A stretch of 33,488 bases of DNA from an uncultured Collinsella sp. Its GTDB lineage: Bacteria > Actinomycetota > Coriobacteriia > Coriobacteriales > Coriobacteriaceae. Position numbers and translations under genes: made by a program. The notes below the pieces were generated by a model. That model had not been told where the DNA came from, made no database searches, and saw only the letters and a program-made list of their open reading frames with translations. Shown here in pieces: positions 1-6,584 of this stretch (the first letter of the stretch is position 1; every line of letters begins with the position of its first letter). The stretch lies in NCBI GenBank assembly GCA_947001705.1, contig CAMQHT010000026.1, positions 1 through 33,488 of the forward strand, given 5' to 3'.

Positions 1-26
1 GGGAAGGGCTGGGGCTCCGTTATTAT

Positions 27-82
27 GTTGAAACGCTTTAACACTTTTGACGTTCTCATGCATTTTTTGTTTCAAAAGCGTT
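27..82 (+). promoter_or_regulatory. candidate operator region upstream of fucO
   Basis: The 16-bp element GTTGAAACGCTTTAAC at 27-42 is an imperfect palindrome (12 of 16 positions symmetric) with a central CG, the form used by LacI-family repressors and CcpA-like sites. The core AACGCTTT at 32-39 recurs inverted as AAAGCGTT at 75-82, so two half-related sites flank the presumed promoter. Sugar-dependent control of the lactaldehyde reductase would be sensible, but the regulator is not in the window and the binding is inferred. Confidence 0.4.
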
Positions 83-141
83 AGGATGGAACTTGCAGCG
101 CGGGGCGTAATGGGTGCCCCGCACACGATGGGAGGCTATCA

Positions 142-1308
142 ATGGCTAATCGTTTCGTTCTCAATACCATTTCTTATCATGGTTCCGGCGCCATCAAGGA
201 GATCCCCGGCGAGCTCCAGCGTCGCGGCTACAAGAAGATCTTCGTCTGCTCCGATCCCGACCTGGTCAAGTTTGGCGTTACCGCTAAGGTGACCGACGAG
301 CTCGACGCCGCCGGCATCGCTTGGAGCCTCTACTCCGAGATTAAGCCCAACCCCACCATCCAGAACGTCAAGGACGGCGTCGAGGCCTTCAAGGCCGCCG
401 AAGCTGACGCTATCGTGACCATCGGTGGCGGCTCCTCCATGGACACCGCTAAGGCCATTGGCATCATCATCAACAACCCCGAGTTTGCCGATGTCCGCAG
501 CCTCGAGGGCGTTGCTCCCACTAAGAACCACGCCGTGTTCACCATCGCCGTGCCGACGACCGCCGGTACTGCTGCCGAGGTGACCATCAACTACGTCATC
601 ACCGACCCCGAGAAGGTCCGCAAGTTCGTGTGCGTCGACACCAACGACGCCCCTGAGGTCGCCGTCGTCGACCCCGACATGATGGCTTCCATGCCCGCCG
701 GCCTGACCGCTTCTACCGGCATGGATGCTCTGACCCACGCCATCGAGGGCTACACCACCAAGGGTGCTTGGGAGCTCTCCGACATGTTCCACTTTGAGGC
801 CATTAAGCTGATCAGCGAGAACCTGCGCGACTCCGTTGCCGAGGCCAAGTCTGGTCAGCCCGGCTCCGGCCGCGAGGGTATGGCTCTTGGCCAGTATGTC
901 GCCGGCATGGGCTTCTCCAACGTCGGCCTGGGCATCGACCATGCCATGGCTCACACCCTGTCTGCCCACTACGACACTCCGCACGGCGTCGCTTGCGCCA
1001 TGCTGCTGCCGATCGCCATGGAGTTCAACAAGCCGGTTTGCGCCGAGCGCCTGGCCAAGGTTGCCGTTGCCATGGGTGTTGACACCACGGGCATGAGCAC
1101 CGACGAGGCTGCCGACGCCGCCATCGCCGCCGTCAAGCAACTCTCCGCCGACGTGAACATTCCGCATGTCTGCGAGGCCATGAAGGCCGACGAGATCGAG
1201 GTCCTGGCCAAGGACGCCATGGCTGACGCCTGCTTCCCGGGCAACCCGCGCGAGGCGACGCTCGACGACGTCATCGAGCTCTTCAAGAAGATCTGCCCGG
1301 CTGCCTAA
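142..1308 (+). CDS. fucO: lactaldehyde reductase / 1,2-propanediol oxidoreductase (iron-containing alcohol dehydrogenase)
   Basis: The 388-residue protein belongs to the group III iron-dependent alcohol dehydrogenases and follows Escherichia coli FucO almost colinearly as I remember it, from the MANR start to the NPREATL segment near the end. FucO reduces L-lactaldehyde from fucose or rhamnose breakdown to 1,2-propanediol with NADH in the cytoplasm, disposing of reducing power during fermentation. Visible motifs are the nucleotide-binding GGGSSMDTAK (about 95-104), the conserved TTAGTAAEVTINYVITD block, and the metal ligands D195, H199, H267 and H281. The start is supported by GGGAGG six bases upstream. 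No other fucose or rhamnose gene is visible, so the physiological substrate could be another short-chain aldehyde. The palindromic element at 27-42 suggests repressor control. Confidence in the family is very high and in the exact substrate good. Confidence 0.9.
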   Translation: MANRFVLNTISYHGSGAIKEIPGELQRRGYKKIFVCSDPDLVKFGVTAKVTDELDAAGIAWSLYSEIKPNPTIQNVKDGVEAFKAAEADAIVTIGGGSSMDTAKAIGIIINNPEFADVRSLEGVAPTKNHAVFTIAVPTTAGTAAEVTINYVITDPEKVRKFVCVDTNDAPEVAVVDPDMMASMPAGLTASTGMDALTHAIEGYTTKGAWELSDMFHFEAIKLISENLRDSVAEAKSGQPGSGREGMALGQYVAGMGFSNVGLGIDHAMAHTLSAHYDTPHGVACAMLLPIAMEFNKPVCAERLAKVAVAMGVDTTGMSTDEAADAAIAAVKQLSADVNIPHVCEAMKADEIEVLAKDAMADACFPGNPREATLDDVIELFKKICPAA

Positions 1309-1320
1309 CTTGGTTCGGCG

Positions 1321-1440
1321 GGCCCTGCCCGTTAGCCCCGCAATCGTCCTCGGACATGTCGGAAGCCCCCGCTGCGCACTACGTGCGGCGGGGGCTTCCT
1401 CCGTCCTGCGGAAAGATTGTGGGACTAACGGCAGGGGCCG
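1321..1440. repeat. 120-bp imperfect palindrome between fucO and the M42 peptidase gene
   Basis: The two halves of this stretch are imperfect inverted copies of each other. The outer arms (about 1321-1346 and 1415-1440) share TGCC, GTTAG, CCC and CAATC blocks in matching order. The inner arms form a strong stem, GGAAGCCCCCGC at 1361-1372 against GCGGGGGCTTCC at 1388-1399, with a short loop. The inner stem probably ends fucO transcription, although no long T-tract follows it. Frames read through this region on both strands look like side products of the symmetry and are not called as genes. Confidence 0.7.
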
Positions 1441-1562
1441 CCGGCTCGTTATCGTGGCGGGCGCAGTCCTGGCGAGCTCGATGGGTCATCTCGCTAGGTA
1501 AAAAGATGGCTCGCGGTGGTATTGTTGCTGTGGGTTTAATTCGATATGAAAGGGTGACTTTG

Positions 1563-2591
1563 GTGTCCAAGATGGATTCTACGCTCTCCTATATTACTGA
1601 CCAGTTGAAGGCGCTTACCTCGATTGCTTCACCTACGGGCTATACCCGTGCGGCTACTGACTATCTAATGGAAACGTTGCGCGATATGGGCTTTGGCCCC
1701 GAGCGCTCCAATAAGGGCAACGTGTTGGTTGAGCTTGGTGGCGAGGGTGAGTCGCTCGTACTGGCGAGCCATGTCGATACCCTGGGCGCCATGGTACGCT
1801 CCATTAAGGACAATGGTCGCCTGCGCCCCACGACGCTCGGCGGGCACCAGTGGTCTACGGCCGATGGCGAGAACTGCACCGTTTACACGCGCGATGGCAA
1901 TGTCTACACGGGCGTGGTCCTCAATACCGAGCCTTCGGCGCATGTGGCCGATGAGCCGGTTAAGACCATCGAGAAGAACATGGAAATCCTGCTCGACGAG
2001 AACGTCGATAGCAAGGATGATGTCCTCGAGCTGGGTATTCAGACGGGCGATATCATCGCCATGGATCCGCGCACCACGGTGACGGAAAGCGGCTACATTA
2101 AGAGCCGCTTTCTGGATGACAAGCTGTCGGCGGCGATTCTGCTGGGTCTGGCCCGCGCCGTTGCTGACGGCGAGGTGTCGCTTTCGCGCAAGGTGTCCCT
2201 GCTCTTTACCGTGTACGAGGAGGTCGGCCACGGCGGCGCTTTCGTGCCGGCCGACACGCGCGAGATGATCAGCGTTGACATGGGCTGCGTGGGTGACGAC
2301 CTGGGCTGCACCGAGCGCATGGTGTCGATCTGCGCCAAGGATTCGGGTGGCCCCTACAACTACGATCTGGTGACCACGCTGTCCAATATCGCGCGCGAGC
2401 TTAAGCTCGATTACGCCATCGACGTGTACCCGCATTACGGTTCGGACGTCGAGGCCACGCTCTCTGCCGGCTACGACATCCGTCACGGCCTGATCGGCCC
2501 CGGCGTGTACGCGAGCCACAACTACGAGCGCAGCCACATCGACGGTGTGCGTAACACCTTTGAGCTGGTCCGCGCCTACGTGCAGCGCTAA
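1563..2591 (+). CDS. M42 family metallopeptidase (aminopeptidase)
   Basis: This is a cytoplasmic di-metal aminopeptidase of the M42 family (PepA/FrvX/YsdC-like; sometimes mislabelled endoglucanase), which removes N-terminal residues from short peptides. At 342 residues it has the usual family length. Metal ligands and catalytic residues are in order: H70 in LASHVDTLG, the D185-D186 pair in FLDDKLSAA, E219-E220 in TVYEEVGHGGA, D239 in SVDMG and H319 in ASHNYERSH. I chose the GTG at 1563 because AGGG lies eight bases upstream and the family starts close to the TLSYITDQLKAL helix. An in-frame ATG at 1506 would add 19 unconserved residues. Frames extending further upstream run into the palindrome at 1321-1440 and are unlikely to be translated. 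A clear terminator follows at 2627. Substrate specificity cannot be read from sequence. Confidence 0.9.
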   Translation: MSKMDSTLSYITDQLKALTSIASPTGYTRAATDYLMETLRDMGFGPERSNKGNVLVELGGEGESLVLASHVDTLGAMVRSIKDNGRLRPTTLGGHQWSTADGENCTVYTRDGNVYTGVVLNTEPSAHVADEPVKTIEKNMEILLDENVDSKDDVLELGIQTGDIIAMDPRTTVTESGYIKSRFLDDKLSAAILLGLARAVADGEVSLSRKVSLLFTVYEEVGHGGAFVPADTREMISVDMGCVGDDLGCTERMVSICAKDSGGPYNYDLVTTLSNIARELKLDYAIDVYPHYGSDVEATLSAGYDIRHGLIGPGVYASHNYERSHIDGVRNTFELVRAYVQR

Positions 2592-2626
2592 GGAAGCAGT
2601 TTGCGACTCGGCTGACCAATCGCTAA

Positions 2627-2650
2627 GGCCCGATTTCTCGGGCCTTTTTT
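2627..2650 (+). terminator. intrinsic terminator of the M42 peptidase gene
   Basis: A perfect 7-bp stem, GGCCCGA/TCGGGCC, with a TTTC loop is followed by six T residues, 36 bases after the stop codon. This is a textbook Rho-independent terminator and separates the peptidase gene from the next gene. Confidence 0.9.
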
Positions 2651-2677
2651 CGCTTTAGGTCGTTTAGTATTATGATG

Positions 2678-2712
2678 TAAGTAATCTATTAATTAAACAC
2701 GTAAATTACTTA
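2678..2712. promoter_or_regulatory. AT-rich palindrome, candidate operator of the HTH-kinase gene
   Basis: Perfect 8-bp arms, TAAGTAAT at 2678-2685 and ATTACTTA at 2705-2712, are separated by 19 bp, so the two half-sites sit on the same face of the helix. They lie directly in front of the start codon of a protein with an N-terminal helix-turn-helix. The stretch 2661-2715 is strikingly AT-rich compared with its surroundings and includes promoter-like TATTAT at 2668-2673 and TATTAA at 2687-2692. Autoregulation is inferred from position and symmetry. Confidence 0.5.
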
Positions 2713-2717
2713 ACGAG

Positions 2718-4103
2718 ATGATGCGGTGTATGGATACGTCTGAGTACTTATCTATGGGTGATGCCGCCCGCCTGTTGGGCGTTACGAAAGCCCGCATATC
2801 GCAACTTGCCGCATCGGGGACGCTTGTGTGCGATATTGTGGGCGGCCGGAAGATGGTCGAGTACAATTCTGCGACCGCCTACCAAAAGGTCCGCAAGCGA
2901 GGACGCCGTCCTGCGGCCGATGTGGGACGCAAGTTTACGCTGATGTCGGCCGACCATGAGGTCGCGCATGTCTCATTTGATCCGACGCGTGAGTTTCCCT
3001 TCGAAATCGCCGAGGTCCTCGATGCGCAACGAATGCCGTTTGGCACATGCTCGAGCTCTTCTCCTACGGTGAATAAACGGGAGCTCAACGTGTGGTGGAG
3101 CCATCGGTCGGTGCCTGACGTTCGCCCTGGACTCGTCTCGCGCTATCGTGAACTGGGAATTGCCAGTGGCATCGAGGTTCCGGTTCGGTGCCTGGGCTTA
3201 TCGCTTTCGGATTGTTATTGGCTGCGGCCGGCCGATTGCGCCGAACTCAAATGGCAAAGCATCAATTACTTTGAGAACGAATTTGAGCGATCGGCGCCCG
3301 AAGAGCGTTCGGGTTGGCTGGAAGGCATCGGTCTAAATAATCCGGATAACACGTCCGAGGGCGAGCTCCCTAAATCGTGGATGATCCGAAACGGCATTCG
3401 CGTTTTGGCTAAAGGGTGCGGGATGGACGACCAACGGCCCTTTAACGAGGCAGTTGCAACGGCTCTGCATCGTCGCTTGCTTTCCAAGGGGGAGTTTGTT
3501 CCTTACACGGTTGAGCGCATGTTCGATGGCCCTGTGTGTCTGTGCGACGACTTTCTTGACGGCCGCGAGGAATATGTTCCGGCTGTTTACGTTAAGGGCG
3601 CATTTGGTAGCCAGCGGGGAAACTCGACATACGATCGATACTGTTGCTACCTCGGCAAGCATGGTGTCGATGAGGCCGCTGTGAGAAGGTCTATGTCGCA
3701 GATGATTGTCTGCGATGCCCTTTTGGCCAACAGCGACCGCCATTGGCGAAACTTCGGCATCATCCGCAATGTCGACACCCTGGAGATAAAACCTGCTCCG
3801 CTGTTCGATAGCGGCAACTGCCTGTGGTACAACGTACCAACTGCCGTGCTCGCAGCTGGGGAGTTTGGGTTTTCCGCTAAGCCGTTTGGGCCCGACCCTT
3901 CCGTCCAGCTGGCGCTTGCGGATTTGCTCGATTGGTTCGATTCATCGCGGCTCAACGGATTTGTTGATGAAGCGATCGAGATTCTTTCGCAGAGCGAGTG
4001 GGCGACGGCGGAGGGTCGACTCGAGGCCATTCACCGCGGCCTTGAGCGTCGCGTAATCGAGGTTGGTGCCGCTGTTGAGGTACTTCGACACGTGCAGCGA
4101 TAA
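2718..4103 (+). CDS. helix-turn-helix / HipA-like serine-threonine kinase fusion protein
   Basis: This 461-residue protein combines two modules. Residues 9-57 form an excisionase/MerR-type winged helix-turn-helix (SMGDAARLLGVTKARISQLA), followed by a basic linker KVRKRGRRP. From about residue 74 it resembles a HipA-related family common in Clostridia and Actinobacteria, with a RELNVWW...SVPDVRPGL block, LSLSDCYWL and then a HipA-like kinase. The kinase shows nucleotide-binding K232, the catalytic loop NSDRHWRNFG (D340, N345) and the metal site LFDSG (D364), so it is predicted active. The classical HipA N-terminal domain is absent and no separate HipB-like antitoxin gene is adjacent. The DNA-binding half may therefore act as a built-in antitoxin or repressor. 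The start is uncertain: ATG at 2718, 2721 or 2730 all lack a strong ribosome site. By eye the gene is less GC-rich than its neighbours, hinting at transfer. The target substrate is unknown. Confidence 0.8.
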   Translation: MMRCMDTSEYLSMGDAARLLGVTKARISQLAASGTLVCDIVGGRKMVEYNSATAYQKVRKRGRRPAADVGRKFTLMSADHEVAHVSFDPTREFPFEIAEVLDAQRMPFGTCSSSSPTVNKRELNVWWSHRSVPDVRPGLVSRYRELGIASGIEVPVRCLGLSLSDCYWLRPADCAELKWQSINYFENEFERSAPEERSGWLEGIGLNNPDNTSEGELPKSWMIRNGIRVLAKGCGMDDQRPFNEAVATALHRRLLSKGEFVPYTVERMFDGPVCLCDDFLDGREEYVPAVYVKGAFGSQRGNSTYDRYCCYLGKHGVDEAAVRRSMSQMIVCDALLANSDRHWRNFGIIRNVDTLEIKPAPLFDSGNCLWYNVPTAVLAAGEFGFSAKPFGPDPSVQLALADLLDWFDSSRLNGFVDEAIEILSQSEWATAEGRLEAIHRGLERRVIEVGAAVEVLRHVQR

Positions 4104-4111
4104 ACCCGCGG

Positions 4112-5212
4112 CTACTTAAGCGCGCCGGTCACGGTGCCGCCGCCCAGGACGATGTCGCCCCGATAGACGACGACGGCCTGTCCGGGGGCGATGGCGCGCT
4201 GCGGCTCGTCAAAGGTCAGCAACATTTGCCCGTCTTCGCCGCGCGTAAGGGTCGCTGCCTGGTCTTTCTGTCGGTAGCGGTACTTGGCGCCCACGCGAAT
4301 GCCGCCGGCATCGAGCTCGGCCTCCATGCACTCTGCCGGCGCGCTCCAAATCCACTCATTGGCAGTTAGCGCCGCCGCGGTTAGGTCCTCGGCTTCGCCC
4401 AGATGCACAATGTTGTTGGCGGCGTCGACGCCCGTTACGTACACGGGATGCGCCATCGCGACGCCCAGGCCCTTGCGCTGGCCGATGGTATAGCGCAGCG
4501 CGCCGCTATGGCGTCCGACCACGCTGCCGTCGCGCCACACAATGTCGCCCGGTGCAGCGGCATGTCCGCAGCGGCGCTCGATATAGCCCGCGTAGTCGCC
4601 GTCCGGGATAAAGCAGATGTCCTCGCTTTCGGCCTTCTTGGCGTTGGCAAAGTCCTGCTCGGCGGCAATGCGGCGCACGTCGCGCTCTTTGTCCAGCCCT
4701 GCCAGCGGAAAGATCGTGCGTGCCAGGCGCTCTTGCGTGAGCGAATATAAAAAGTAACTCTGGTCCTTCTTAGGGTCCTCGCCGCGGTGCAGCTGCCAGG
4801 TGCCGTCTGCCGCCTGGCTTGTTTTGGCGTAATGTCCCGTTGCGATGTAGTCACAGCCCATATCGAGCGCCGCATCGAGCAGCGCGCCAAACTTAATGTG
4901 GCGGTTGCAGATGATGCACGGGTTGGGCGTCAGCCCTTCCTGGTAGGCGTTCACAAAGCGCTCGATCACGTTGCGGTCGAAGGTCTGCTGCAGGTCGAGC
5001 ACATGGTGGGGTATCCCCAGGCGCTCGGCGACGGCCTTTGCATCGGCGATGTCGCGGTCGACTTTACTCATGCCCGTGGCGGGGTCGGGTGCGGGGCAGG
5101 TGAGACGCATGGTGGCGCCGACGCATTCGTAGCCCTGGCGCTTGAGCAGGTACGCGGTCACGCTGGAATCGACGCCGCCGCTCATGGCGACGAGCACGCG
5201 CTTGTTGTGCAT
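4112..5212 (-). CDS. mnmA: tRNA-specific 2-thiouridylase
   Basis: MnmA uses ATP and a protein-bound persulfide to thiolate U34 of the tRNAs for Lys, Glu and Gln in the cytoplasm. The 366-residue protein has the normal length. It shows the PP-loop AMSGGVDSSV at its N-terminus and the catalytic pair C102 (NPCIICNRHIKFG) and C200 (SEDICFIPDGDY). It also has the DQSYFLYSL tRNA-contact segment and GRHSGALRYTIGQRKGLG in the central domain. The start has AAGGAG nine bases upstream. It reads in the same direction as cysK, but a terminator-like hairpin lies just before it, so it probably has its own promoter (5285-5293) or is attenuated. No cysteine desulfurase, the usual sulfur donor, is adjacent. 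Its 3' end is only 8 bp from the end of the convergent HTH-kinase gene, with no terminator between them. Confidence 0.96.
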   Translation of the reverse strand: MHNKRVLVAMSGGVDSSVTAYLLKRQGYECVGATMRLTCPAPDPATGMSKVDRDIADAKAVAERLGIPHHVLDLQQTFDRNVIERFVNAYQEGLTPNPCIICNRHIKFGALLDAALDMGCDYIATGHYAKTSQAADGTWQLHRGEDPKKDQSYFLYSLTQERLARTIFPLAGLDKERDVRRIAAEQDFANAKKAESEDICFIPDGDYAGYIERRCGHAAAPGDIVWRDGSVVGRHSGALRYTIGQRKGLGVAMAHPVYVTGVDAANNIVHLGEAEDLTAAALTANEWIWSAPAECMEAELDAGGIRVGAKYRYRQKDQAATLTRGEDGQMLLTFDEPQRAIAPGQAVVVYRGDIVLGGGTVTGALK

Positions 5213-5241
5213 GGGGAGGTTCTCCTTGGTGGCATGTGGCC

Positions 5242-5280
5242 AAAAAAGAAAAGCGGCGCGGGAGGCTGGTTCCGCGCCGC
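5242..5280 (-). terminator. intrinsic terminator after cysK, inside the mnmA leader
   Basis: Read on the minus strand, perfect 9-bp arms GCGGCGCGG and CCGCGCCGC around a 10-base loop are followed by a T-rich tract (TTTTCTTTTTT). The hairpin lies about 113 bases after the cysK stop and its T-tract ends only about 30 bases before the mnmA start codon. It may simply end cysK transcription, or act as an attenuator for mnmA. Confidence 0.85.
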
Positions 5281-5284
5281 AGAC

Positions 5285-5293
5285 ATTGTAGCA
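5285..5293 (-). promoter_or_regulatory. candidate mnmA promoter (extended -10)
   Basis: On the minus strand the sequence TGCTACAAT is an extended -10 element (TGN followed by TACAAT). No convincing -35 box is seen. Transcription would start near 5278, within the hairpin at 5253-5280, so the predicted mnmA transcript would begin with that stem and its U-tract. Confidence 0.45.
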
Positions 5294-5392
5294 AGTTCGG
5301 GCGTCCTGTGGGACACCCTGTTGGGATGAGCTCAGGCTGCCAGAAGAGAGGGGAGACCGGCGTGCCTTGGACTCGTTCTAGGAACGAGAGCT

Positions 5393-6331
5393 CTAGTCCT
5401 GGAAGAGTGCCGTGGACAGGTAGCGCTCGCCGGTGTCGGCGAGCAGCGCCACGATGGTCTTGCCCTCGTTCTCGGGGCGCTTGGCCAGCTGCAGTGCGGC
5501 CCACACGGCGGCGCCGGACGAAATGCCCACGAGCACGCCCTCCTTGTGGCCCACGGCGCGGCCGGTGGCAAAGGCGTCGTCGTTCTCGACGGGGATGATC
5601 TCGTCGTAGACCTGGGTGTCGAGGACGTCGGGCACAAAGCCGGCACCGATACCCTGGATCTTGTGCGGGCCGGCCTGGCCTTTAGAGAGCACCGGGGAGG
5701 TGGCGGGCTCGACGGCGACGACCTGAATCTCGGGGTTTTGCTCCTTGAGGAACTCGCCCACGCCGGTCACGGTGCCGCCGGTGCCGACGCCGGCGACGAA
5801 GATGTCGACCTTGCCGTCGGTGTCGTCCCAGATCTCGGGGCCGGTCGTGGCCTTGTGAATGGCCGGGTTCGCGGGGTTCACAAACTGGCCGGCGATGATG
5901 CTGTTGGGGGTCTCCTTCTGCAACTCTTCGGCCTTGGCGATAGCGCCCTTCATTCCTTTGGAGCCGTCGGTGAGCACGAGCTGCGCACCGTATGCCTGCA
6001 TCAGCTTGCGGCGCTCGACGGACATGGTCTCGGGCATGGTGATGATCACCTTGTAGCCGCGGGCGGCCGCCACCGAGGCGATGCCGACGCCGGTGTTGCC
6101 GCTCGTGGGCTCGATGATGGTGTAGTCGCCGCCACGCACGAGCTTGCCTGCCTTCTCGGCCTCGTCAATCATGTTCTTGGCGACGCGGTCTTTAACGGAT
6201 CCGGCGGGGTTGAAGTATTCCAGCTTGACGAGCACGCGGGCCTTGAGGTCCTCATCGGCCTCAAAGTGAGTGAGCTCCAGAAGCGGAGTGTGGCCGATAA
6301 GCTGATCGATGGATGTGTACACATTGCTCAT
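5393..6331 (-). CDS. cysK: cysteine synthase A (O-acetylserine sulfhydrylase)
   Basis: CysK is a cytoplasmic pyridoxal-phosphate enzyme that makes L-cysteine from O-acetylserine and sulfide. The 312-residue protein has the usual length. It carries the Schiff-base lysine K47 in NPAGSVKDR, the substrate loop PTSGNTGVGI, the phosphate-binding GVGTGGTVTG and the C-terminal GISSGAA and DTGERYLST blocks. It initiates after GGAGG six bases upstream. A well-formed promoter (6439-6467) and a roughly 100-base structured leader precede it. The gene is divergent from an Rrf2-family regulator. In Bacillus, the Rrf2 protein CymR controls cysteine genes and binds CysK as a co-repressor, so a similar pair is plausible here. 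It is followed by mnmA in the same direction after a terminator. A cystathionine-type specificity cannot be fully excluded, but the motifs favour CysK. Confidence 0.94.
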   Translation of the reverse strand: MSNVYTSIDQLIGHTPLLELTHFEADEDLKARVLVKLEYFNPAGSVKDRVAKNMIDEAEKAGKLVRGGDYTIIEPTSGNTGVGIASVAAARGYKVIITMPETMSVERRKLMQAYGAQLVLTDGSKGMKGAIAKAEELQKETPNSIIAGQFVNPANPAIHKATTGPEIWDDTDGKVDIFVAGVGTGGTVTGVGEFLKEQNPEIQVVAVEPATSPVLSKGQAGPHKIQGIGAGFVPDVLDTQVYDEIIPVENDDAFATGRAVGHKEGVLVGISSGAAVWAALQLAKRPENEGKTIVALLADTGERYLSTALFQD

Positions 6332-6387
6332 GGTGAACCTCCAAAGTGTTCAAATGACTGGATACCGTGTGGTTTTACGGTGTGTGT

Positions 6388-6428
6388 AGCAACGAAACCC
6401 ACAAACCTTATGGGTTGTTCGTTTTGCT
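6388..6428 (-). promoter_or_regulatory. stem-loop in the cysK leader
   Basis: The 5' untranslated region of cysK contains an imperfect stem. AGCAA, CGAA and ACCCA at 6388-6401 face TGGGT, TTCG and TTGCT at 6411-6428, with 2-base bulges and a 9-base loop. It is a candidate post-transcriptional control or stability element. I do not recognise it as a known riboswitch. Confidence 0.35.
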
Positions 6429-6438
6429 GTTGGCAAGC

Positions 6439-6467
6439 ATAGTAGGCACTAAAGCCTAGTAATGCAA
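6439..6467 (-). promoter_or_regulatory. cysK promoter with palindrome in the spacer
   Basis: On the minus strand TTGCAT (-35) and TACTAT (-10) are separated by exactly 17 bp, the best sigma-70-type promoter in the window. The spacer is largely occupied by an inverted repeat, TAGGC at 6443-6447 and GCCTA at 6454-6458, in a position where a bound repressor would block polymerase. The divergent Rrf2 protein is the obvious candidate, by inference. Confidence 0.65.
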
Positions 6468-6542
6468 TAGGAAATAGAAGATTATTACGAGTCGATTAAC
6501 CATCTTGACGGGAATAGGTATTTTCAAAACCAATATTTCGGC

Positions 6543-6553
6543 TAGAATTTCTA
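6543..6553 (+). promoter_or_regulatory. palindromic -10 region of the Rrf2 gene
   Basis: TAGAA-T-TTCTA is a perfect palindrome around one central base, and its left half contains TAGAAT, a good -10 hexamer about 37 bases upstream of the start codon. Overlap of a palindrome with the -10 box suggests negative autoregulation. The half-sites differ from the TAGGC/GCCTA element in the cysK promoter, so a single regulator for both is uncertain. Confidence 0.4.
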
Positions 6554-6584
6554 CGAATTAAAAGACCGAAAGGCAGCAATATAT

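Noticed and set aside
139..1167. Long minus-strand frame opposite fucO
   Set aside because: Same codon-mirror effect; the predicted protein is a Gly/Asp/His-rich sequence without recognisable domains.
1310..1570. Short frames on both strands in the fucO-peptidase gap
   Set aside because: They fall in or beside the 120-bp palindrome, so their similarity to each other reflects DNA symmetry rather than coding.
5281..5392. T-box leader upstream of mnmA
   Set aside because: No T-box sequence or specifier-loop arrangement was found; the small hairpin at 5372-5388 (CTCGTTC/GAACGAG) is isolated.
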